Source of the DNA: Russula earlei
Taxonomy: Eukaryota; Basidiomycota; Agaricomycetes; Russulales; Russulaceae
Direction: 5' to 3'
Assembly: GCA_025769875.1 (NCBI GenBank)
Contig: JAGFNK010000455.1
Coordinates: 1 to 41,519, forward strand
Length of the DNA stretch: 41,519 nucleotides
Shown: piece by piece, positions 30,944-41,314 of the stretch
How positions within the stretch are numbered: position 1 is the first letter of the stretch
How the letters are laid out: the number at the start of each line of letters is the position of its first letter
Made by a program: the position numbers and the translations under genes
The notes under the pieces: model-generated
Told to the model about the DNA's origin: nothing
Databases searched by the model: none
Seen by the model: the letters and a program-made list of their open reading frames with translations, nothing else

Positions 30944-33789
30944 TTCTTTTCATGGTGGGTTGAGTTACCATAAAAGGTGATTGTGTTGGCAAGAGAATTG
31001 GTACATCAATTATGCATTTAAATGTCACCAAATCATTTTCTCAATTACATATTCAATGACTTATTTATTAGCTATTAGACAAATAAATTAAATTGATACA
31101 AAAAAAAAATTTGTATTGTAAGGAACAGCAACAGTTGAGGCTGTTAGAGGCAGCGGTGCGAGTCCAAAGGGACCTGGTGCAAGGGAGGCGGTGGCATTGG
31201 AGGGAGGGGGGTTCTGAGGGAGGGATGATGGTTCCCCGAGGGCACGCGTGTGCACATTTGTGGCAGCAGATGTTGCATCAGGCTTGGCGCACTTGCCTGA
31301 CTGTTCACCCCCAGCGTACGGATCATCGTGAACATGGCGGTGCCTTCCCTTAGCGACACCAATGCTTCACGCTGTCAATCCCCATGCATCGGGGAGACTG
31401 GTCCATTATTTTGGGCCCCATTTGAGTTTGACACCCATACACTTGGCTGTCTCCGTCCACGTTTTCTAATTGGGCACGATCACTTCCTTATCAGGTAAGA
31501 CCTTGGAGCCTTGAATTAAATTGATTGCAGCTGCCAAACCATATTTGGTGGCCCGCATGGCCTCAACAATCTCCACTGTTTGATTAGCATTTTCAAGCCT
31601 AGATGTGAGATTGCACAATAATGATATGATCTCCTGTGAGAGAGATACTAGGCTCTCCCTTGGTGTGGATGAAGAAGATGATGGGGATGGGGGGTCAGGT
31701 GATTTATTTGCACTTTCCTTTCGTGTGCTCCCCTCAGGACAGAGGTAGGGAAAGTGGATGTAGATTGCTGCAATGTGTTTGCAGAATCTAATCTGGGGAT
31801 AATCTGTGCAATCACAAGTTGACTTCATCAGATCGATTGAGTAAAATGTGCTGGAACAGGACTGTGAAGTGATGTGAAAGCAGATCTCATCAAATTGCAA
31901 GATTGAATCTTGTGAGATGCTCTCAGCATGGGTGAAAATTATATGATGCCTGTCAGCTGCCAGGTCCCAACCATCAAGCCCGACATTCTGCTGTTTGTGC
32001 CTGTTTTGGTAATACGGCACCATGTGATGCACTAGAACAAATAATATTCGATCGATCCACCAATTGCGCTTGCCGTCGAGCCAATGTGATTTGAGGACAT
32101 GATGATATCTAAAAAGATTGAGTCATCTTATCTTTAGATCAGGAGGATCACATACGCTTCAATCAACATGTTGGTGTCCCCTTCCTCAAAGATATGTCGA
32201 ATTTTCTGGTAAACCATGGACCACATATGCACCACAGGCATCCATTGAGACCTAAGATAGCTCACAAAAGTTTCTGGAACCTGAGGATCAGTGGAGATCT
32301 CCTCCCAGATTTGTAGAAAGTCGGCCTGATCATCTGTATGTACCCATCTCTTGATCTTATCCCACAGATCAGGAAAATTGTTAGCATTGAAGTGTGATCG
32401 CATTGTGCACAACACATGCCACTTGCAAAGCCATATCCAACTTCCCGGATAGGCAATCTTGAGGGCGGCAATCTGCACAGCATCACGATCTGTCATAATA
32501 ATAGATGGCTGGATAGCCGGACTGGCATCCCTGACCCAATGGACAAAAAAGGATATTGTGTCCTTTGTTCCATTGGATGCCAGCATCCAGGCAACAGGCA
32601 CACCTATCCGGAAAAGGTAAGCGCGCTAAATTGACATTTAGTAAATATTACGCACCATGTCCCCAGTGATCGTGCACAATCATGGTAAATAATAAGAAGT
32701 CTGAATATTGAGTAATACAGTATTATGAGTTGCATCGATACTGATGAAGCCGTTCCCAAGGCAGCAGAATGCCTCCATTTGGAAAGGGGTCTGGATGCAT
32801 AATACATATGCATCCTCCTGCAGATTTGATTGAGATGGGGCACTGTGCAGCCTGTCTTTGTAAAAAACATTTGTTTTTTCATCTGTAAATCTGTCCAACC
32901 AGAGCCTGGTGGAGATAGCATCCTCTGGATGCAGCCTGATAATCTCATCTTCCATTTCCTGGGCCATGTGGCTTACATCCTGGAGTGAGATGAATTGGTC
33001 TTGGCTGCCATCGGGTGATGAATCCTGAATATCATGTACATTTCCCTTATTAAGTTAGCAAATAAAAATAAAATAAATTCAATACAGGCCCTTACTATAT
33101 CCTGTGGATCAACCTTCTTTGACAGCATGAATTTAATTTTATCACATGCTACATGTGACATTCGTGTGTAAGTGAGATTAGCAATTCCAATTTTATGGTC
33201 ATGCTCACATGCATATTGTCCAAGAATGGTAGGTACATCCATGTAAGATTTGATGACTATTCGGCAACAGCAACCCATCTTCTTGATCTCAGATCTCATG
33301 TGCAATTGGGGTGCTTCTTTACATAACTTGAAGCTCCCCCAGATAGTTGGTGGGAGCAGATGAAAACCTTCTTTGTCCATCCCTGCCCATGCTTGGTGCT
33401 GGATATAATCAATTCAATTGAGTGAGCCAGTTCTTCTTTCCAGCACCACATGTCAAAATCAGCTGCTGTTGGCCATTCTATGGGGTATCCACCATGCTCC
33501 CAGTCATAATTGAGTCCTTCCCTCTTTCCAGAATTGGCAGTGATCTGAAAACATTGTGTCACAAAAAGGGTGCTTGGGCTGGAATGGGCAGATGATGTGG
33601 ATGGCATTGCCAATCAATCAGAAACAAGATTGCATTTCTTGTTTTTTTGTAGGGGAAAATGGTAAGGAGTTATCTTATTATTATCTCACTTATATAACTA
33701 AATTACATTCATTAATGCATGATTGAAGTCATGATTCTCTTGCTGACACAATCACCTTTTATGGTAATTCAACCCACCGCTAAAAGACT
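30944..33789. mobile_element. Mutator-like (MULE) DNA transposon
   Basis: Inverted terminal repeats of about 75 bp: left about 30944-31018, right about 33706-33788. Both read TCTTTT, four variable bases, GTGGGTTGA, then TTACCATAAAAGGTGATTG from outside in. A single transposase gene of the MULE/FAR1 type lies between, on the minus strand. I could not find the expected 9-bp (8-11) TSD, so the outermost bases are uncertain. The region 31019-31465 is a non-coding 3' spacer with an A-run at 31101-31109, and 33614-33705 is the 5' leader. Confidence 0.82.
31466..33613 (-). pseudogene. MULE transposase with FAR1-like and SWIM zinc fingers
   Basis: Exon 1 from Met 33613 carries a FAR1-type DNA-binding module: W..KVFICSHQLSGGASSYVKK, a TGA, a frame shift near 33280, then KKMGCCCRIVIKSY and CEHDHKIG. 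Intron 33046-33095 (GTAAGG...GCTAAC...AAG, 50 bp) leads to an exon with the first MULE catalytic Asp in FISIDATHNT (about 32735). One indel shifts frame to LLFTMIVHDHWGHG. Intron 32604-32655 (52 bp) joins that to VPVAWMLASNG. The second Asp is in MTDRDAVQ, followed by WLCKWHV. Intron 32109-32155 (47 bp) follows NMLIEA, after which comes HWLDGKRNWWIDRI. The SWIM finger is STCDCTD...FCKHIAA (about 31775-31825). A Ser-rich, coiled C-terminus ends at 31466. Splice sites are intact, but at least two indels and one stop make it a probable pseudogene. Confidence 0.87.
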
Positions 33790-34084
33790 GGGGGAGAGTA
33801 AGGGGACTTTTTCCTCCTTCACAGTGGCAAGTGTTTGAGTGATCCACTTGCTGCTCCCAAGGGTGCAAGCCAGGAAATATAAAATGTACCAAGGTATGAT
33901 CAAGTCAAGTGATCATGATGCAATTAATAATGTCATTGCCACTTGGAGAAGAGGCAGTAATGTTGGATTTGAATAGCATGTGAAGTTCCAAGGAAGTAGT
34001 TCCCAACTGCTTGTGAATGGAAGTGCAAGATAGATATTTGAGAGTGCGACAACTAGAGACTACAGACAGGAGATTCAACTAGGG
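33790..34084. other. Intergenic, nothing recognised
   Basis: No ORF of note, no terminal repeat, no motif match. Confidence 0.5.
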
Positions 34085-34260
34085 ATATGCCTGGCCCAGC
34101 CTCAGGCTGTGAGCCAGGCCAAGCCAGGCCGAAATAGGCCAGGCCAAGCTGGGCCAAAGTGATGGCTTTGTGACAGCTTTGGCCCAGCCTGTGATTTGAA
34201 AAGCCAAAGCCAGGCCGTCAAGCCCCGGCTTTGATCATTTGGGGTAATCATCAAACTTTA
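34085..34260. repeat. GGCC/AAGCC compositional repeat
   Basis: Irregular reiteration of GGCCAAGCC, GGCCAGGCC and AAAGCC, ending AGCCCCGGCTTTG. The same vocabulary recurs at 36340-36485 and its mirror 40519-40664, so it is a dispersed repeat rather than a local simple repeat. Confidence 0.75.
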
Positions 34261-35160
34261 AATTATCAACTTTGCGTGGACATGGACACACCATTGTTCC
34301 CTGTCATTTTTCATCTTCGTATCTGTGCTTCCCTCTCAACCATCCTTTTTGCTTGAGTCAAGTACATGTACAATGTAAGCCTTGGTGGCCTATATGTCAA
34401 TGTGCAATGCTCAGTCGCGTTGGTTGCTCGTAATCCCTTTCCTCAGTCTTAGATCACTTCGTCCCGCAGCATACCATGTTGTGCACTGGACTTCACTCAT
34501 TCCACATGTATAATCCATGCTTTTACCATGCCTCATCATGCTCTCCAGAACATAAGGACTCCATAATATATGTAGAAACTAAACAGTTTATTGGGGGTAT
34601 GGAAGGGTTGTTTTTGAGTGAGTGTATGCAGCATTGAAGGAGACCTGCATGTTCGCACACATGAGAATTGCTGGATAATGTAACAACTGTACTCAGTGAC
34701 TTGCGCGTGTGAGCGATCACGATGGATATATATTTACCTGAATAATGTAACGACTGTACTATTCAGGTATGAGCTTTATGGAACATAAGGAACAATAAGT
34801 AAGTGGGAACACACCTCAGTGACTCGCGTGCGTGAGCGATCACTGAGGAACAAGGGTAAACTATCTACTCATTTAAGTAGGCAGGAGGTAAACGAATGGT
34901 ATCCAAATGACGGAATGTCAGTCAAGCCAATCAGCATCTATGTCAATTAACTAGACTAGGTACAAACTGAGTGTAAATAACTAGTTCTACTCGGAGATGC
35001 TAAGAACAGTTATGGGTATATGTCCCGAGTGAGGGGATCCCTCACTTGGCTTCGTGCGCTCGCGATTGAGCTCACTCGCGGTTGGGAATCACAACAATAT
35101 ATTTGATATTTAAATACAAAAGTGCTATTCTAAAGTCCTCCTACTGCGAATCCGCGAGCG
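34261..35160. other. Gene-free stretch with paired hairpins
   Basis: No supported gene. Two inverted repeats are visible: TACCTGAATA (34735-34744) with its complement at 34760-34769, and CCTCAGTGA (34814-34822) with its complement at 34840-34848. A GAGCGATCAC block occurs twice (about 34711 and 34833) near related GTGACTYGCG sequence. This could be a relic of a small inverted-repeat element or LTR; ends were not found. Confidence 0.45.
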
Positions 35161-35680
35161 CAAGGCAATGCAGCGATGATGTCGGGGGCGAGATGCTATG
35201 GGCAGCGAGCCCTCAAATAGGGCGGCAATGACGATGGGCGAGGCGCTGTGGGCAGCGAGCCCTTGGGTAAGGTGATGGTGACGATGATGAATGCGTCATA
35301 CGGGTCTGTGCGTAGACATGTGGCAGACACAAGGACAATGCTTGAGGGACAGTCTTGGGAGGGCGCGAGGCGCAGCTGGACAGCGATGGTGTTGTGCCAT
35401 AGGTCGAAGTGTGGGGAGGAGCCGTGCTCCGACTTGAAGACCGAAGGGATGAGCGGCAAGGCAAGTGACGTCGACAGCGATCAAATTGAGCCATTGTCGT
35501 AGTCTGCTGACATGGAGTGGGCAATGCGGCGGGGATGACGTCGAGAGTGGGAACGCGAGGAAAGGAGAGTGAGGTGAAAGGAATGACGATAGTTGGAAGG
35601 AGGGATGTGAGTGGGATGAAAGACAAAGGGAAGTGAACGCGTGGTGCGCAAGGGGCCTGTACAAGTCATGTGGCCAGCAG
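35161..35680 (-). other. Unassigned ORF-bearing segment at the outer edge of the palindrome
   Basis: Overlapping minus-strand frames (35213-35626, 35196-35459, 35296-35664) are Ser/Pro/Arg-rich and compositional. One reads VFKSEHGSSPHFDLWHNTIAVQL, which looks protein-like but matches nothing I know. The part from 35479 rightward is repeated inverted at the window end. No confident gene. Confidence 0.35.
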
Positions 35681-35687
35681 GCTCACA

Positions 35688-36322
35688 TACTATCACCTAT
35701 GGGGAACTTGCCATTCCACTACCATCTCGCCAGTCACAAATGTCACAAAAGTAACGGACATGTAACGGACATGTAACACATGCCAAATTAAAGTCCGCCC
35801 GGGATGAATGTATTTATTGGGGACTAGGGAAAACAGTTGTAATGGAGTAGCATTATTGAGTGAAATCCAGGACTTGCTATGTATGGAACACGGTGCTCAC
35901 ATCATGGGCCAGTGCTGCACGAGTAAAAGTAAAAGATCAATATATATCATTGTTATAGCTGCCTGTAGCCGCTGCTCATACGTATGGTCTTGTGCTGGCC
36001 AATTGGACCACCTGTAACATGGCATTAAGAGGATAAAACAGCAGTGGTGACCAGACTCCTCCAAGTCAGTGTATGGTGATCACCCAGCTGGAATCAAACT
36101 CCGCACTCTGCCATGACAGAAGGTGTGATGCAGGCGTGACCCCCAGCCAAAATACTACTCAAAAACCACTCAATGGACTTCCATTTTTCTTTGCTAGAAT
36201 GACATTAATGGCACTCAATAGTATAACTACAAAGTTTTAAATGGGGTTGTTTGAGCAGATACAGGGGAAAATGAAATTGGCGAGATGGTAGTGGAATGGC
36301 AAGTTCCCCATAGGTGATAGTA
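35688..36322. mobile_element. MITE-like element with 45-bp inverted ends (left arm copy)
   Basis: CTATCACCTATGGGGAACTT and about 25 more bases at the left end are inverted at 36272-36320, and each end is bordered by TA. Length is about 0.63 kb with no coding capacity. A TA target would fit a Tc1/mariner-type MITE (inference). Confidence 0.7.
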
Positions 36323-36339
36323 CAGAAAATCCTACGTAG

Positions 36340-36485
36340 AAAAGCCGTGGCCTAGGCCAGGCCAAGCCGGAGCCAAGCGGGGGGTTGACGGCTTTGGCCC
36401 CTCCCGGCCTGGGGTTTTAGAAAGCCAAGGCCGCCTCGGGCCGAGCCAAAGCCGGGGCTTTCAGGCCAAGCCGGGCCGGAAAAAC
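36340..36485. repeat. GGCC/AAGCC repeat (left arm copy)
   Basis: GC-rich reiteration of GGCCAAGCCGG and AAAGCC, related to 34085-34260. Confidence 0.72.
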
Positions 36486-36489
36486 CCTA

Positions 36490-37680
36490 GATTCAACGTA
36501 CTCCTACAAGGTTCTACTGGTGCTTTTATTATGCCCTTTCCATAAGTTAGTTCCAACAAAACTTGATCATATCACGGCCTCCTCCATCAACGCGTGTATC
36601 AGGCCACTGGTCCCCGGTTGCGACCCGTGGACGATGTGCTGATGGCAATCTCTGAGATCTGAGAGGGCACTCGCCAACGAATATAAAGGCAAATGCTTGC
36701 AGTTCCAATGCTCCCCAGCTGTGCTCCTATTCGCTTCGTTACTTGGTACTGGTTACCAACATTCCTCACCGACTTCCACAACTTCCATTTTAAATCGACG
36801 CTCCCGCTCATATCAGCAATGCGTACTTGCACTATCTTTGCTTTTTTCTGCCTCGCCGCTGGTATCGTTCCGTCCTTCGCGGTTCCCTTGATGTCCCCTA
36901 GGTGCGCCGCCCACCTCCTCAGGCGCTGTTGTATCCCCCGCGTTTACATTACATTGTAGAAGTGGTGATAAGCCAACTCACCAGCTGAGTGACGACAATC
37001 AACCTGGGCAGCCATCGGGATCGAACACGAGGGCGAACAGGAATCCAATGGATGTATTGAGGAGGTTCCCCAATAACAGGCGTGCGAGAATTCCCCGGCC
37101 CTTACCGGAGGGCTTTCGATTTGCCGAACCATACTCCCCAACGTCAAGTGCAGGGCAGACAAGGCCAGGGGAGACAACGCCAGGGCAGTCAAGTGCGGGG
37201 CAGACAAGGCCAGGGCAAACATTCCAGTCACACCCCAACGAACAGATGCTGATGCCCAAACCGAGCGGGAGAGAATCAACGCACTGATGGGCGTCAGCAA
37301 AAAATACATCAAACGACCTGATATGGTCATGGTCACAAGGGTGACGATATCAGATCAGCTGCTGATGGTATTTCGTTGGGCTGGCGAAAAACTTGTCATA
37401 CCCTGACCGGCTGTTCTTCACTGAGTATGTATCTCCAGGCTGGCTGATGCTGGCCAGACACTCTCCAATAAATCAGCAGTCTGGGTAAAGCGTGACGATT
37501 GTTTGCCCGGCTGGGAATGCTAGTCAGATGCTTACAAGGATGGTTGATCGACGCTGTCCAGAAAATGCTTCGTCAGGTGGGCCTGACACATGAGGTCCTT
37601 TTACCAGGCTCTCTCCAGCCCATCATCTGTGATGCGCGAATGAAGTGAAAGGTGAGAACGGACAAGATCAAGCATGTGCC
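36490..37680. other. Arm interior, no assigned gene; short direct repeats
   Basis: At 37140-37225 units of the form GGGCAGACAAGGCCAGGG and CAGGGCAGTCAAGTG are repeated; one frame (37048-37287, plus) reads SSAGQTRPGETTPGQ, then SSAGQTRPGQ. The mirrored copy has the same units, with one-base indels that break the frame differently in the two arms, so coding is doubtful. The rest holds nothing I recognise. Mirror: about 39325-40514. Confidence 0.4.
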
Positions 37681-37684
37681 AGGT

Positions 37685-38482
37685 GTTGACAATAGAGCGG
37701 GGCAAACAATCACACGAAAAGAAGGGAAATATGAGCTCCTGATAGATTCATTCCCTATACTCTAAAACGAGGACGTGGCTAAATACAGGCAGAACATATA
37801 GTTCTGGGACAAGTATAGCATGAAGCAAGTAATCGAGAAAAGGGGGTCTAGAACATGCATGGCGGCGTGCGCGCTGTCGGAAACGGTAGTGAAGCGAGCC
37901 AAACTTTGAACCGGGGCGCGAAGAGTTCGTAAGGCTGGACGGTAACCCGAGGCGTTGGTCTTCAAGCCGAGAGCAAGCCTAAGGAATAGAGGAAGAGGGG
38001 AGAAGAGGAAGTCGATACGTGCAGTCGTTCAGTTTCAGGCAGAGGCACATGAGAGGGGAGAAGAGGAGGAATTCTTATTCTGAGCTGGACTGTCCTACTA
38101 CAGAGTAGCTAGGGGATTTTTATATACAGGAAGGGAGTACTAAGAGAGGCATGTAATGAAAGGAAATGAGAAGATGAATGGAGTTGAGAATGAAAAGGAA
38201 TCGAGACTGGTCGAGACGGTCGAGGCCATGGTGAAAGGCCTGAGACGCGAATGCGGCGCGTGTGCCGGAGCGTGGCGTGCGTGCGTGGTCGGTGGCGAGG
38301 GGTGGGCGATGCGATCGAGATCTTGACGTTGGGCGCGAGGTGGTGTGGTGTGGTGTGGCAAAGGCTGGAGGCGAGAGGCGAGGAAGGAGGCGAGAGGTGT
38401 GGGAGGGATGCGAAGCGTCACGCGTCGCGCGCGGTCCGCACGTGGTTCCGAGGCCAGCGATATGGCTCACCTACAGTATTCA
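37685..38482 (-). repeat. LTR-like unit, left of palindrome centre
   Basis: On the minus strand it starts TGAATACTGTAGGTGAGCC at the centre, has a CTGTATATAAAAATC box near 38128, and reaches TTGTCAACA followed by TGGCACATGC near 37680, which could be an LTR end and primer site. No second same-direction copy, so this is a hypothesis. Confidence 0.4.
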
Positions 38483-38485
38483 TGT

Positions 38486-38518
38486 GCACATCTTCAGGTT
38501 CCAGACCAGCCTCAGTTG
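38486..38518. other. Spacer of giant palindrome
   Basis: 33 bp of unpaired sequence between arms, from GCACATCTTCAGG to CTCAGTTG. It is not the hairpin adapter of common long-read libraries. Confidence 0.9.
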
Positions 38519-38521
38519 ACA

Positions 38522-39319
38522 TGAATACTGTAGGTGAGCCATATCGCTGGCCTCGGAACCACGTGCGGACCGCGCGCGACGCGTGACGCTTCGCATCCCT
38601 CCCACACCTCTCGCCTCCTTCCTCGCCTCTCGCCTCCAGCCTTTGCCACACCACACCACACCACCTCGCGCCCAACGTCAAGATCTCGATCGCATCGCCC
38701 ACCCCTCGCCACCGACCACGCACGCACGCCACGCTCCGGCACACGCGCCGCATTCGCGTCTCAGGCCTTTCACCATGGCCTCGACCGTCTCGACCAGTCT
38801 CGATTCCTTTTCATTCTCAACTCCATTCATCTTCTCATTTCCTTTCATTACATGCCTCTCTTAGTACTCCCTTCCTGTATATAAAAATCCCCTAGCTACT
38901 CTGTAGTAGGACAGTCCAGCTCAGAATAAGAATTCCTCCTCTTCTCCCCTCTCATGTGCCTCTGCCTGAAACTGAACGACTGCACGTATCGACTTCCTCT
39001 TCTCCCCTCTTCCTCTATTCCTTAGGCTTGCTCTCGGCTTGAAGACCAACGCCTCGGGTTACCGTCCAGCCTTACGAACTCTTCGCGCCCCGGTTCAAAG
39101 TTTGGCTCGCTTCACTACCGTTTCCGACAGCGCGCACGCCGCCATGCATGTTCTAGACCCCCTTTTCTCGATTACTTGCTTCATGCTATACTTGTCCCAG
39201 AACTATATGTTCTGCCTGTATTTAGCCACGTCCTCGTTTTAGAGTATAGGGAATGAATCTATCAGGAGCTCATATTTCCCTTCTTTTCGTGTGATTGTTT
39301 GCCCCGCTCTATTGTCAAC
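38522..39319 (+). repeat. LTR-like unit, right of palindrome centre
   Basis: Mirror image of 37685-38482, giving two head-to-head LTR-like units separated by the spacer. TATATAAAAATC near 38879. Confidence 0.4.
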
Positions 39320-40518
39320 ACCTGGCACATGCTTGATCTTGTCCGTTCTCACCTTTCACTTCATTCGCGCATCACAGATGATGGGCTGGAGAGAGCCTGG
39401 TAAAAGGACCTCATGTGTCAGGCCCACCTGACGAAGCATTTTCTGGACAGCGTCGATCAACCATCCTTGTAAGCATCTGACTAGCATTCCCAGCCGGGCA
39501 AACAATCGTCACGCTTTACCCAGACTGCTGATTTATTGGAGAGTGTCTGGCCAGCATCAGCCAGCCTGGAGATACATACTCAGTGAAGAACAGCCGGTCA
39601 GGGTATGACAAGTTTTTCGCCAGCCCAACGAAATACCATCAGCAGCTGATCTGATATCGTCACCCTTGTGACCATGACCATATCAGGTCGTTTGATGTAT
39701 TTTTTGCTGACGCCCATCAGTGCGTTGATTCTCTCCGCTCGGTTTGGGCATCAGCATCTGTTCGTTGGGGTGTGACTGGAATGTTTGCCCTGGCCTTGTC
39801 TGCCCCGCACTTGACTGCCCTGGCGTTGTCTCCCCTGGCCTTGTCTGCCCTGCACTTGACGTTGGGGAGTATGGTTCGGGCAAATCGAAAGCCCTCCGGT
39901 AAGGGCCGGGGAATTCTCGCACGCCTGTTATTGGGGAACCTCCTCAATACATCCATTGGATTCCTGTTCGCCCTCGTGTTCGATCCCGATGGCTGCCCAG
40001 GTTGATTGTCGTCACTCAGCTGGTGAGTTGGCTTATCACCACTTCTACAATGTAATGTAAACGCGGGGGATACAACAGCGCCTGAGGAGGTGGGCGGCGC
40101 ACCTAGGGGACATCAAGGGAACCGCGAAGGACGGAACGATACCAGCGGCGAGGCAGAAAAAAGCAAAGATAGTGCAAGTACGCATTGCTGATATGAGCGG
40201 GAGCGTCGATTTAAAATGGAAGTTGTGGAAGTCGGTGAGGAATGTTGGTAACCAGTACCAAGTAACGAAGCGAATAGGAGCACAGCTGGGGAGCATTGGA
40301 ACTGCAAGCATTTGCCTTTATTCGTTGGCGAGTGCCCTCTCAGATCTCAGAGATTGCCATCAGCACATCGTCCACGGGTCGCAACCGGGGACCAGTGGCC
40401 TGATACACGCGTTGATGGAGGAGGCCGTGATATGATCAAGTTTTGTTGGAACTAACTTATGGAAAGGGCATAATAAAAGCACCAGTAGAACCTTGTAGGA
40501 GTACGTTGAATCTAGGGT

Positions 40519-40664
40519 TTTTCCGGCCCGGCTTGGCCTGAAAGCCCCGGCTTTGGCTCGGCCCGAGGCGGCCTTGGCTTTCTAAAACCCCAGGCCGGGA
40601 GGGGCCAAAGCCGTCAACCCCCCGCTTGGCTCCGGCTTGGCCTGGCCTAGGCCACGGCTTTTCT
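40519..40664. repeat. GGCC/AAGCC repeat (right arm copy)
   Basis: Mirror copy of 36340-36485. Confidence 0.72.
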
Positions 40665-40679
40665 ACGTAGGATTTTCTG

Positions 40680-41314
40680 TACTATCACCTATGGGGAACT
40701 TGCCATTCCACTACCATCTCGCCAATTTCATTTTCCCCTGTATCTGCTCAAACAACCCCATTTAAAACTTTGTAGTTATACTATTGAGTGCCATTAATGT
40801 CATTCTAGCAAAGAAAAATGGAAGTCCATTGAGTGGTTTTTGAGTAGTATTTTGGCTGGGGGTCACGCCTGCATCACACCTTCTGTCATGGCAGAGTGCG
40901 GAGTTTGATTCCAGCTGGGTGATCACCATACACTGACTTGGAGGAGTCTGGTCACCACTGCTGTTTTATCCTCTTAATGCCATGTTACAGGTGGTCCAAT
41001 TGGCCAGCACAAGACCATACGTATGAGCAGCGGCTACAGGCAGCTATAACAAATGATATATATTGATCTTTTACTTTTACTCGTGCAGCACTGGCCCATG
41101 ATGTGAGCACCGTGTTCCATACATAGCAAGTCTGGATTTCACTCAATAATGCTACTCCATTACAACTGTTTTCCCTAGTCCCCAATAAATACATTCATCC
41201 CGGGCGGACTTTAATTTGGCATGTGTTACATGTCCGTTACATGTCCGTTACTTTTGTGACATTTGTGACTGGCGAGATGGTAGTGGAATGGCAAGTTCCC
41301 CATAGGTGATAGTA
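40680..41314. mobile_element. MITE-like element (right arm copy)
   Basis: Mirror copy of 35688-36322 within the palindrome, so not an independent insertion. Confidence 0.7.

Larger units (their letters stand above)
35479..38485 (+). repeat. Left arm of giant palindrome
   Basis: Base i pairs with about 77004-i across the arm. I saw only a handful of differences from the right arm, essentially 1-4 base length changes (for example near 35640, 35665, 35873, 35950, 36682, 37125 and 37269) and no clear substitution in the stretches compared. The arm may extend left of 35479, but its partner lies beyond the window end. Confidence 0.97.

Noticed and set aside
36085..36145. tRNA-like stretch with a B-box-like GAGTTTGATTCC (minus strand) inside the MITE
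   Set aside because: No acceptor or T-stem pairing could be drawn, so neither a tRNA nor a tRNA-derived SINE is supported.
38486..38518. Sequencing-library hairpin adapter as the palindrome spacer
   Set aside because: The spacer does not resemble the common long-read hairpin adapter, though an artefact of another kind is not excluded.
38120..38884. Paired ORFs of 76-116 codons on both strands at the palindrome centre
   Set aside because: They are mirror images in GC-rich, pyrimidine/purine-biased sequence and show no protein features.
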